Source of the DNA: a virus
Virus record (IMG/VR): IMGVR_UViG_3300021599_001431
Location: 1 to 21,103 of that record
Strand: one strand, 5' to 3'
Length of the DNA stretch: 21,103 bases
Shown: positions 14,465 through 21,103 of the stretch, in pieces
Layout: the number at the start of each line of letters is the position of its first letter
Numbering within the stretch: position 1 is the stretch's first letter
Made by a program: the position numbers and the translations under genes
Notes under the pieces: model-generated
What the model saw: only the letters and a program-made list of their open reading frames with translations
Told to the model about the DNA's origin: nothing
Databases searched by the model: none

Positions 14465-16804
14465 TTAGCATTGATTTTCAGTTACCTGACCCAAGTTGTT
14501 AATACCAACAAATGTTGTCCCTGTGGTTGTCTGTCTGAAGAATGTACCCGTTGTTAAAGCACTTGTTCCAAGTGAGTCGTAGTAAACTGATGAACCATCC
14601 ACAACAGGGTTTGTTGAACTGTATAAGTTAAATATCGTAGCAGCGTTAGCACATACCTCGGATTGATTTGTTGAAACAAAACCAGTGATTGAAAATGTTG
14701 CAGCAGTTGATGGGTAAGCTTCATTTGGTGTTACAGTATAACTCGGGGCTGGTGGAACAACTTTGTTATAAGGTGCAACAAGTTTAATTAAAGATACCTC
14801 AGTTGCCTTCCAATTCACAAGGTCAGCTTCATTAACTCTCTCAATATTGAAAAGGGAATCCTTCAAAAAGATTTTATTTGTTAAATTGATTTGGGATATC
14901 TGTATTGGTTCAAAGATGAATTTTCCCGTTACCCTTCTCGTCTCAGGAGAATATAGATTGGTGAAGTAATCCCCATACCATAATTGGAATATGTTATTAG
15001 CAGTATACTGTTGAATAACATTATTCTCAGGGTCATAAAAGTCCGTTGTTTTATCAAAGTTTAAATCTGATATTAACTCGGGGTCTTGTTTGTCCAATGA
15101 ACTAAGATGGTTAACACATGGATAGGTATTCCAAGCAACTGGTGTTCCCCCACTTGTGATATACCAAGTCTTCTGTGTTGTCTTTGTTTCATCAGCATAG
15201 AAGTATCTATTTCCACACCAAAAGAATATATGGTTTTTATTTGAATATGGTATTTCCTTACCTGTTGCAACATCATACTTGTAGACCATTGGAATAACCA
15301 GGTTAGTTGACCCCGTCATCACATCAGATGGATAAGGTCTGAATGGGAATTCAAAGTCAACTGTCCCTGTTAAGATGTCTGAAGTGGCAACGAACCTCTT
15401 CGTCCCAAAAGGTAATTCGTATTCATCTTCATAAATCTTACCCAAATGTTCATCTTCTGCTGGTAGATATTTGAAATTATATTCTTTTTGTAATTGAAAA
15501 TTAACTGGCTCAATTTTAAATGGCTCGTTTTTATCAAGGATTTGTGACCAGTCTTTTGTCTCAGCAAAGTTTTGTGAGTAATACCAGTTGAGTGGCTCCA
15601 TCCTAAGTTTCTTTGTCCCCTCAGTTTGAACAACTACAAGGTTAAACATCTTCACAATTGCTTTAACAAAGTCAAGACAACTAATCTCGGGGAATTGTAA
15701 TTTCATTTCAACAATGTTATTTGCAACAAAGTTTGGTGAGTTATACAAATCCCATCTTGCCCCATATCCCACCCAATCAGTAGGTCCAACCCACAGACCA
15801 GCATTTCTGTTTGATGAGCTTGAAGTATTAAATCTTATGAATATACCAATCCACTCACCCACATTAAGGTTAAGATTGTTAATGAATATTCTTTGGTTAT
15901 TTGAATTAGAATAGTTAAATGCTAACAAACCATCTGTTGTTCCCCCAACTGCTGTACGCTTTGTTGGGTCAGACAAGTCTTGTGGTCTTGAAGCTTTGAA
16001 TATTGAAATACCATAATATGTTGAAACATAGTTATTGGAATATCTTTGATTGACCTTCCCCTTAAACTCAAAAGAATATTGTCCTGAATAAGGGATTTGG
16101 TAGGCTGAATAAGTCTCATTAAAATTAAATGAAGGGTCATAACCATCTGTTGATGATATTCTACCCATCTTAATTTGTTGTGTTACTCCATTTGAATATG
16201 AAAACTCTTGTGCTAATGGTGTTGCATTTCCATATACTCTAAAGATATTTTGGTTTGTTCTTGCAGATGCTGTCTCAACCCCAAGTCTACCATTCATTGC
16301 TAAGTCAATGTAGATAGCTCTAAAATACTCTGATTCAAAAAAGTTTGATTCAACCTCATATCCACTCGTTTCAAAAATCTTCTCAATGATTGTTTTAACA
16401 CGCATGGCTGGTTTAAAATAAGTTGGGGGAATACTACTACCCGAAAAATCAATACCCTTTATCTCAGATAGAATATAAACCTCATATTCAATTTGGTCTT
16501 TTACTCTTGTTACAGAGTTAAGTCTAAGGAAACCCTTGAAGATATCTGTTCCTCTGTATTGAACAACACATTTTCTTCTAGTAAGAGGGTCATAACCGAT
16601 TGCATTTACCTCATAGAAGTGCTCAAAGAAATCATTATTATTCTTTGTTCCTGGTATGGGGAATGTCTTGGAATAAGGTGAGCGTCTAGCTTCAATATCT
16701 GTTATGTCCGTTTCTTGGATAATAACATTGATGGATAATTGTTCAAATAAATCTAACTCAATCCATTGGTTATTATCACCTAATACTAAAAGGGTTGTAT
16801 CCAT
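14465..16804 (-). CDS. Tail/baseplate protein with C-terminal display domain
   Basis: A 779-residue protein. Near the N-terminus it has ETDITDIEARRSPYSKTFPI followed by PGTKNNNDFF and FKGFLRLNSVTRVKDQIEYE. The 'R.s.ySKTf.iPgT..N..fF...fev' motif is characteristic of a conserved Bacteroidetes phage tail protein found with tape measure genes, presumably a tail-tip or baseplate component. The middle contains beta-rich inserts (residues about 215-350) that look like a carbohydrate-binding or jelly-roll module. Residues 683-779 are a separate C-terminal domain with CANAATIFNLYSSTN and GTFFRQTTTGTTFVG, ending TENQC. I recognise this as a small add-on domain on uncultured-phage fibre proteins. Its ATG overlaps the upstream stop (TAATG). 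The precise role (distal tail versus tail-associated) cannot be decided from sequence alone. Confidence 0.7.
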   Translation of the reverse strand: MDTTLLVLGDNNQWIELDLFEQLSINVIIQETDITDIEARRSPYSKTFPIPGTKNNNDFFEHFYEVNAIGYDPLTRRKCVVQYRGTDIFKGFLRLNSVTRVKDQIEYEVYILSEIKGIDFSGSSIPPTYFKPAMRVKTIIEKIFETSGYEVESNFFESEYFRAIYIDLAMNGRLGVETASARTNQNIFRVYGNATPLAQEFSYSNGVTQQIKMGRISSTDGYDPSFNFNETYSAYQIPYSGQYSFEFKGKVNQRYSNNYVSTYYGISIFKASRPQDLSDPTKRTAVGGTTDGLLAFNYSNSNNQRIFINNLNLNVGEWIGIFIRFNTSSSSNRNAGLWVGPTDWVGYGARWDLYNSPNFVANNIVEMKLQFPEISCLDFVKAIVKMFNLVVVQTEGTKKLRMEPLNWYYSQNFAETKDWSQILDKNEPFKIEPVNFQLQKEYNFKYLPAEDEHLGKIYEDEYELPFGTKRFVATSDILTGTVDFEFPFRPYPSDVMTGSTNLVIPMVYKYDVATGKEIPYSNKNHIFFWCGNRYFYADETKTTQKTWYITSGGTPVAWNTYPCVNHLSSLDKQDPELISDLNFDKTTDFYDPENNVIQQYTANNIFQLWYGDYFTNLYSPETRRVTGKFIFEPIQISQINLTNKIFLKDSLFNIERVNEADLVNWKATEVSLIKLVAPYNKVVPPAPSYTVTPNEAYPSTAATFSITGFVSTNQSEVCANAATIFNLYSSTNPVVDGSSVYYDSLGTSALTTGTFFRQTTTGTTFVGINNLGQVTENQC

Positions 16805-17568
16805 TAGTTATTCAATAGTTTTATGTTATTTGAGTATGAATAAGTCAATTCCATATTGACCATTGACTTGTTACCTTTTGTCTTTCTAACGAATTCAGCA
16901 TTCACAATGTTGATTGGGAATAATGTTCCATCAGTTTGGATTAGGTAAGCATCGTTTGTTGTGTATAACTCTTCAAGCCAAACCATCATTGGTTGTGATA
17001 TGAAACCTGAGTTTACAACATGAGTCTCAGCAATGTCTGTATTAAAGTCAGTTGTTCCTCTTGAATAGTTTGTCTTGATTGGATTTGATGAACCCCAAGC
17101 TACATTCCACTGACCATATACTTGTCTATCAATTGATAAACCTTCAGCTCTTGCTCTCTCAAACAAGAAGTAGTCATAAACACCATATCTATTCTTGAAC
17201 ATAATTTGGTCGTTAAAGAATTGATTACAAGGAGGGACAACATTGAATTGGAATATCTCAGATACAGCTGAATAAGTCACACAAGGAGCTGTTCCCCCAC
17301 TTGGTAGAATTGTAACAGGTTGAACTGATGGTTTAATCTGTGATGGTTTTTGTGGGTCTACAGGACAAGGGTAATCTGCCACACACTCATTACAATTGAT
17401 GTAGTAATCTGCTGTAACATAATTTCCACCTGAACCATCCCCACCCAATGCATAGATTTGGAAACATTCACCAGCAATGAATACCTGGCACAATTGTGTT
17501 ACAATAACAACATGCTGTAATGGTATATGTTCCAAGACTTGTTGCTTGTTCATACTGAGTATTACCAT
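16804..17568 (-). CDS. C-terminal part of a split tail/baseplate protein
   Basis: The open frame gives 254 residues, but the first 30 (MVILSMNKQQVLEH...) are the shadow of the upstream gene's frame and are probably not native. Recognisable protein starts at IAGECFQIYALGGDGSGG. The C-terminal half (FQFNVVPPCNQFFNDQIMFK, then NRYGVYDYFLFERA) matches, as I remember it, the second half of a Bacteroidetes phage tail protein whose first half is encoded by 18877-17468. Joining the two requires a +1 shift at 17479, giving about 690 residues with a smooth ...IVPGI/IAGECF... seam. It may be expressed by frameshifting, by re-initiation at the ATGs at 17568 or 17553, or the break may be a sequence error. 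Its stop overlaps the ATG of the next tail gene. Confidence 0.65.
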   Translation of the reverse strand: MVILSMNKQQVLEHIPLQHVVIVTQLCQVFIAGECFQIYALGGDGSGGNYVTADYYINCNECVADYPCPVDPQKPSQIKPSVQPVTILPSGGTAPCVTYSAVSEIFQFNVVPPCNQFFNDQIMFKNRYGVYDYFLFERARAEGLSIDRQVYGQWNVAWGSSNPIKTNYSRGTTDFNTDIAETHVVNSGFISQPMMVWLEELYTTNDAYLIQTDGTLFPINIVNAEFVRKTKGNKSMVNMELTYSYSNNIKLLNN

Positions 17569-18877
17569 TACAATCTGTGTATTTGAACCAACCTGTATCT
17601 GTTATGTTTAAGGTTGTTCCACTGGTACATGAACCAATTGGAGTTGAAGAAGGAGTAATACTTGGGGTTGCGCTTGGAGTAGTTACAGGTCCACCACAAC
17701 TACCCAAATATGTTTGAGTGAAATTAGGTTGAGCAGTTATTGAACAAGCACATAGATAAAGAGTTTCACCAGGTCCCAAATAAACATTTGAATCTACCCC
17801 AAAACAATCAACATAAGAAACCAATACTGTAAACCCTACCTCAGAAATCAATTCATAACTACCACAAGCACAAGCTGGTGATGAACTTGGAGTTTGTGTT
17901 TGAGTCTGACTCGGGGTTGGTTGAGGACTACCATTTGGTGTTGCAGTCATCGTTGGTGTGATGCTCGGAGTGGGAGTCGGCGTAACCGCAATTGGAGTTG
18001 CTCCCCCAAATAATTGAACAGTATAATAACTTGTTCCACCAGGAAAATTATAGATGTTTAGTGGACCTACACCGATGTTTAAAATGTTATAATCTGACCC
18101 ACCTGTGAATGTGTTATTCACATAGTCTTGTGTACAAGCTGTTGCTGGTCCCCCACCATTTGATTGGATATTAGAATACTTGTCTGTTCTAATTAGAAAA
18201 CCATTAACATCATAGAATTTATATTCAGAGTAATATGGTTCAGACTTATAAGGTCCACCAAGTTCATAGTTGGTAAATGATAAAGTATAATACTCATCAA
18301 CAGAGATATCTCTAATTCTTGGTGAGTTGGTTAGGAATAAACCTGTTGTGGTATATGGGAATGCTGGTTGTGGGTTTCCTGATAATGTGAATTGACCAGT
18401 ATCCCAAGTGGCTTTGGTTGCATTTCTGTTAACCCCCATCGTTCCAAGAAATGACTTATAAGTTGATGATTGAACAGCAGGAAAACCTACTTGGTCTCCA
18501 ATACCTGTGAACCCTGTTAATGGAGCAACAAATGAATCAGCATACTCCTCACCCACAAGGATATAATAATCAACAACATCATTACCATAAGGTCTTGAGA
18601 ATGGTGAGGTTTGATGGGTAAAGATTGGGGTTTGGTCGTGATAAGCAACAGGATAGTTTTGTAGATATGAATCTAATACTCTTGAAATATCAATGATACC
18701 AAGACCATAAGGGTTAGGTGTAGATTTACCTTCAAATACTTTATAGTTTTGAACATACACCTCATAGACATATCTAAACTTTGGTTGTGATGTTGTGTCT
18801 GCTGATACTGTGAAATACAACGAATCAGATTTTGATGGTTGGAAATCAGCAGGATTTTTAATGATAACTGTGCTCAT
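17468..18877 (-). CDS. N-terminal part of a split tail/baseplate protein with linker and two Cys domains
   Basis: The open frame gives 469 residues. Residues 1-290 are a conserved-looking tail domain with KFRYVYEVYVQNYKVFEGKS and TPNPYGLGIIDISRVLDSYL ('y+.vydVyV....v...k..pNP.g.giiDisrvl.sYl'), known to me from Bacteroidetes phages. Residues 298-334 are a Thr/Pro linker. Residues 335-395 and 416-460 are two copies of a small Cys domain: CGSYELISEVGF...YVDCFG...CACS and CTSGTTLNITDTGW...YTDCNG...CCYC. A short second linker lies between them. The frame ends at TIVPGIHCW. Since the 17568 frame carries what looks like the missing second half, I believe one protein has been interrupted, with extra display modules inserted in its middle. 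Confidence 0.7.
   Translation of the reverse strand: MSTVIIKNPADFQPSKSDSLYFTVSADTTSQPKFRYVYEVYVQNYKVFEGKSTPNPYGLGIIDISRVLDSYLQNYPVAYHDQTPIFTHQTSPFSRPYGNDVVDYYILVGEEYADSFVAPLTGFTGIGDQVGFPAVQSSTYKSFLGTMGVNRNATKATWDTGQFTLSGNPQPAFPYTTTGLFLTNSPRIRDISVDEYYTLSFTNYELGGPYKSEPYYSEYKFYDVNGFLIRTDKYSNIQSNGGGPATACTQDYVNNTFTGGSDYNILNIGVGPLNIYNFPGGTSYYTVQLFGGATPIAVTPTPTPSITPTMTATPNGSPQPTPSQTQTQTPSSSPACACGSYELISEVGFTVLVSYVDCFGVDSNVYLGPGETLYLCACSITAQPNFTQTYLGSCGGPVTTPSATPSITPSSTPIGSCTSGTTLNITDTGWFKYTDCNGNTQYEQATSLGTYTITACCYCNTIVPGIHCW
17636..17689 (-). repeat. Short Thr/Pro linker between two Cys domains
   Basis: It codes for about 18 residues (PVTTPSATPSITPSSTPI) separating the two similar Cys domains of the 18877 gene. 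Confidence 0.8.
17876..17986 (-). repeat. Thr/Pro/Gln linker in the 18877 gene
   Basis: It codes for about 37 residues such as VTPTPTPSITPTMTATPNGS, and is richer in Gln than the other tracts in its second half. Confidence 0.85.
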
Positions 18878-18881
18878 CTTA

Positions 18882-19421
18882 TTATAATAAATTTACTAAT
18901 CCGTTTTCTAAAAGACCTTGGAAATAATTTGCCATTGCTTGTTCCCCCAAATCTTCTAATTGTTTGATTACTTTATTTTCGGCTTTCTGTAAAAAGTTTG
19001 TTCCTTTAAAACCTTTTTCTTTTATGGAACGAGCTATTAGGAATGCTCTTTGTTTAACTGTCCCTGTTCCAAATCTACCTCTTGCATCTCTAAAGAATAC
19101 AGGTTTAACTTTAACCCATGCTTCAATAGCTGCTAGTGGTGGATATTTTGTTGATGGTTTTCTACCTTGGTCAATTATCTGTGGTAAAAAAAATGGTTCA
19201 ACTGTTGGGAATGATACAATCAATTGCATATTTCCATCAACATCTTCATCCCACTCAACACTTAAATCTCTAAGTAGTGTACCAGTTGCAACTGAACCCC
19301 TTCTATTGAATCCTGTCTTTTGTGCCCCATAATACCCTTCAGGTTTATAAGGTGTCTGCAATTCAGTCCTAATTGCTGAATAGAGCAGGTCTCTCATTAA
19401 AGTCATTGCAGCTTCATCCAT
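18882..19421 (-). CDS. HK97-gp10-like neck / minor tail protein
   Basis: A 179-residue protein. The key region is PQIIDQGRKPSTKYPPLAAI followed by EAWVKVKPV. This matches the 'v..G+kps..pp..ai..Wv..k' signature of HK97-gp10-like proteins, and RGRFGTGTVKQRAFLIARSI with a KGTNFLQKA segment follows, as is usual in these families. The C-terminal helix (ENKVIKQLEDLGEQAMANYF) is also typical. Such proteins sit at the head-tail interface and help join the tail. The ATG follows the upstream stop by two bases (TAAAGATG), so coupling is likely. Its neighbour upstream is a terminator-like protein, as expected for a neck module, although connector and portal genes lie far downstream here. Confidence 0.75.
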   Translation of the reverse strand: MDEAAMTLMRDLLYSAIRTELQTPYKPEGYYGAQKTGFNRRGSVATGTLLRDLSVEWDEDVDGNMQLIVSFPTVEPFFLPQIIDQGRKPSTKYPPLAAIEAWVKVKPVFFRDARGRFGTGTVKQRAFLIARSIKEKGFKGTNFLQKAENKVIKQLEDLGEQAMANYFQGLLENGLVNLL

Positions 19422-19423
19422 CT

Positions 19424-20602
19424 TTAATACTTGTTATTAAGATAATTAAACATTTGGGACAACTGACTATCATTCAACTTTTTATCAAAATAGAATTGTT
19501 CGGTATTACCATCTAGTCCTCCGTCAAACATCAATCTATACTGCTGGTCTGTAAGTGTGTAAAGTGATGCTGATGCTGTTGTTCCTGAAGAAATCAAGGA
19601 GTTATTTTCCCATACTTCCAAATAAGCATCACCACTTTGTTCGTATGCTCTAACAGCAATTGATGTCCATCCTGTTGTTGATAAATCAAATCCAACTTGT
19701 AATGAACCTCCCCCATTTAATCTAGCATTAGCATAGAATACATTTGGTGGGTTATTAAGGTCTCTAACAAAGAAGAATCTTGTCCCTGTAGGGAATCCTG
19801 TTCCATCGTATGCTTCTACAAAACAACCCCCTCTTTGTGGTCCAACATTATCATCATCAATAAATCCAAACCAAGTAAATCCGTTATGATGTGCTGTATA
19901 TGTTCCTAATGGATTTTCTAATGGTGCTGCATTTTCAGTAGTCATACCTGATACTGCCAAATAACCAATTGGATTATACAAAGGTCCACTTAGAGTAGTA
20001 GCTGTGAATGCAACAGAAGCAATTTTATCTACTGCTTGTGATACTGTTCCAAAATTAGTTGTTAGGGTTGAAGCGTCAGTAAAGTCAATCCACCACAATG
20101 CGTTGAATGAAGCAGGGTTTACTGATGGAGGTGTACTTGTTTGAGTCGGGGTTGGTTGAGGAGTTGAACCAACAGATGCGGTTGGAGTGCTTGTCTGAGT
20201 TAAAGTTGGGGTTGCGCTTGGTGTTCTTGTAGTTGTTGGCGTTACTTGAGGAGTTGTTTGTGGTGTGCTTGTTACTGTCGGGGTTACCGATGGAGTTACA
20301 GCAATCCACTGCTCACAAGCATTGATATCTTCCATAACCACAAGGTTTAGGTCAAGAGCCACACCAGCAACATAGTCATTGAATCTCTCCAAGATTGTTG
20401 ATAACTGATAGGTTGTTGTATTTTGGTCATAAGAGACAGACAGAGGTACAACGAATAGATATGGGTAAGTTACAGTTTGACCTGAAACATTTTTTCCAAA
20501 GTCAACCAAGTTACCATAACCAAATGAGTTTAGGCAACAATAGTTTTGTTGGAATTGCTCCAACTTGTCCAAGACTTTGTGGTAGGTTAAATAAAGCTCC
20601 AT
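19424..20602 (-). CDS. Tail-terminator-like protein fused to linker and lectin-like domain
   Basis: A 392-residue protein. Residues 1-95 (YCCLNSFGYGNLVDFGKNVS, TYPYLFVVPLSVSYDQNTT, YQLSTILERFNDYVAG, LDLNLVVMEDI) follow the pattern 'l.sfgyGdl.d.......yPylfv.p.s......ty.l.i...d' that I know from small tail-completion/terminator proteins of Bacteroidetes phages. These are normally about 130-180 residues and cap the tail at the neck. Residues 102-160 are a Thr/Pro linker. Residues 165-392 form a laminin-G/concanavalin-like domain (WWIDFTDASTLTTNFG...) ending in the NDSQLSQMFNYLNNKY helix, related to those of the 4111 and 6076 genes. The fusion would place a lectin-like domain at the neck. It lies 33 bases after the chaperone-like reading frame. 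Confidence 0.65.
   Translation of the reverse strand: MELYLTYHKVLDKLEQFQQNYCCLNSFGYGNLVDFGKNVSGQTVTYPYLFVVPLSVSYDQNTTTYQLSTILERFNDYVAGVALDLNLVVMEDINACEQWIAVTPSVTPTVTSTPQTTPQVTPTTTRTPSATPTLTQTSTPTASVGSTPQPTPTQTSTPPSVNPASFNALWWIDFTDASTLTTNFGTVSQAVDKIASVAFTATTLSGPLYNPIGYLAVSGMTTENAAPLENPLGTYTAHHNGFTWFGFIDDDNVGPQRGGCFVEAYDGTGFPTGTRFFFVRDLNNPPNVFYANARLNGGGSLQVGFDLSTTGWTSIAVRAYEQSGDAYLEVWENNSLISSGTTASASLYTLTDQQYRLMFDGGLDGNTEQFYFDKKLNDSQLSQMFNYLNNKY
20123..20299 (-). repeat. Thr/Pro linker in the terminator-like gene
   Basis: It codes for about 59 residues such as VTPSVTPTVTSTPQTTPQVT, between the neck domain and the lectin-like domain. Confidence 0.85.
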
Positions 20603-20635
20603 AATCTTAAATATTGAAATGATAACTTATATGCG

Positions 20636-20962
20636 TTATCTTAATTTGGGGGTTTGTTTTTTTATCTTTTCTATCTCTCTTCTCTCAGCTTCTCTAATGT
20701 CTTTGTTTCTTGCTAACATATTCAGACATAAATAAATGGGTAGTTTATCTATCTCCTTTATTTTTGTAATGTCGTTGTTTGTAAGTTCAATTGTCGCTGC
20801 AAAATAGAATCTAGCGGTAGCTTCTTTTGGAGCCATTTTGGGAGTATCTTTTTCCCCTTCTCCATCAGTCGGTACATTTTCATCTGAGACTCCATAGTAT
20901 TCTTTATATTGTCTATGTATGTTTTGCTGATGAAAAAAAAAAGTTGTGCTGCTCCAAACCAA
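20636..20962 (-). CDS. Tail assembly chaperone extension frame (T-like part of a G/GT pair)
   Basis: The frame is open from an ATG at 20962 (108 residues), but its first third overlaps the 0-frame of the gene entering from the right. Convincing protein runs from about KMAPKEATARFYFAATIELT onwards, with NNDITKIKEIDKLPIYLCLN, LARNKDI and a basic helical tail. The 'fy.....LtnnDitki..id.lpiylcLN.la..kd' pattern resembles the second member of chaperone pairs in Bacteroidetes phages. Entry from the upstream frame needs a -1 shift, either at the T10 run (20942-20933) or nearer GGGGAAAAAG (20857-20848). If expressed as a G-T fusion it would guide tape measure folding and tube assembly. Independent translation from 20962 is possible but the start context is unremarkable. 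Confidence 0.6.
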   Translation of the reverse strand: MVWSSTTFFFHQQNIHRQYKEYYGVSDENVPTDGEGEKDTPKMAPKEATARFYFAATIELTNNDITKIKEIDKLPIYLCLNMLARNKDIREAERREIEKIKKQTPKLR

Positions 20963-21103
20963 ATCTTGATTGGTACCTTCTTGAATAACTCAGCTCTATC
21001 GTCAATGGTGTTAGCGTCGTAAGCTTCTGTCTTATACTTTGTCCCATTCATTTTGGTTACTGGTCTATAAAGAACAGCTAGTATCTTGTGTATGTTATCT
21101 GTT
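20758..21103 (-). CDS. Tail assembly chaperone-like protein (G-like part), 5' end outside the window
   Basis: The frame contains an ATG at 21051 but stays open to the window edge, reading TDNIHKILAVLYRPVTKMNG and then KYKTEAYDANTIDDRAELFK. The residues before the ATG (ILAVLYRPVTK) look like coherent protein, so the true start is upstream of base 21103. 'LYRPv.k..g.kY..e.Yd' followed by a PIKIWFGAAQLFFFISKTYI helix is a pattern I associate with a small protein just ahead of tail genes in Bacteroidetes phages, matching the place of lambda gpG. The 0-frame stops at 20758, after a Lys/Leu-rich end that looks less natural. The second frame overlaps it by about 200 bases. The family assignment is from memory. 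Confidence 0.6.
   Translation of the reverse strand, partial: TDNIHKILAVLYRPVTKMNGTKYKTEAYDANTIDDRAELFKKVPIKIWFGAAQLFFFISKTYIDNIKNTMESQMKMYRLMEKGKKILPKWLQKKLPLDSILQRQLNLQTTTLQK
20933..20942 (-). promoter_or_regulatory. T10 run, candidate -1 ribosomal frameshift site
   Basis: In the upstream frame the codons read CAA CTT TTT TTT TTC. Slipping back one base gives ...L F F F then HQQNIHRQYKEYYGV, joining the two chaperone-like frames into a fusion of at least 155 residues within the window. U UUU UUU is a classic -1 slippery heptamer. A homopolymer sequencing error is the alternative. GGGGAAAAAG at 20857-20848 is a second candidate region. Confidence 0.45.

Noticed and set aside
14151-14468. 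Plus-strand frame of 105 residues antisense to the tape measure start
   Set aside because: No protein-like pattern; it mirrors the Ala-rich helical coding of the tape measure.
18964-19332. Plus-strand frame of 122 residues
   Set aside because: Antisense to the well-supported HK97-gp10-like gene.
20085-20309. 74-residue minus-strand frame rich in Asn/Ser
   Set aside because: Out-of-frame reading of the Thr/Pro linker of the 20602 gene.

Overview
The window is a block of structural genes from a tailed phage or prophage (siphovirus-like, since it has a long tape measure). Every gene lies on the minus strand, so transcription runs from base 21103 towards base 1. The sequence is AT-rich. Start codons follow A/T-rich leaders with no convincing AGGAGG-type ribosome site. 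Many proteins resemble families I associate with phages of Bacteroidetes (Bacteroidota): a PBSX-type portal, a DUF6712-like connector, an XkdF-type protease, a tape measure with the C-terminal GPSHxxGG...GGGR signature, and the RRSPYSKTFPIPGT tail protein. I therefore infer a Bacteroidetes host, most likely from an uncultured or metagenomic genome. No integrase, terminase, lysis gene, tRNA or CRISPR array is visible.

Layout in transcription order. (1) 21103-20636: a two-frame gene that looks like a G/GT tail assembly chaperone, entering from outside the window, with a T10 run inside the overlap. (2) 20602-18882: a tail-terminator-like protein fused to a lectin-like domain, then an HK97-gp10-like neck protein. 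(3) 18877-14465: two tail/baseplate proteins, the first split into two overlapping frames. (4) 14437-11210: tape measure. (5) 11206-6131: capsid block, comprising a large XkdF-type protease with an embedded HAD phosphatase domain, a scaffold-like protein, the major capsid protein and a probable tail tube protein, closed by a strong GC hairpin (6094-6125). (6) 6076-1532: a run of surface or fibre-like proteins. (7) 1513-1: portal and a connector that leaves the window. The tape measure and tail genes thus precede the capsid and portal genes in the transcript, which is not the textbook order.

The most striking feature is that five virion genes carry long Thr/Pro-rich linkers (eight tracts) joining an N-terminal virion-anchoring part to C-terminal beta-sandwich, lectin-like or Cys-containing domains. 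This suggests a shared modular display architecture. Three of these same genes (2583-1980, 6076-4401, 18877-16804) are broken by frame shifts, with recognisable protein continuing in another frame. All three breaks have the octamer CATTACAG (minus strand) at or within about 40 bases, and I saw that octamer nowhere else in the window. Recombination between linkers or paralogous domains, sequence error, or programmed frameshifting could each explain part of this.
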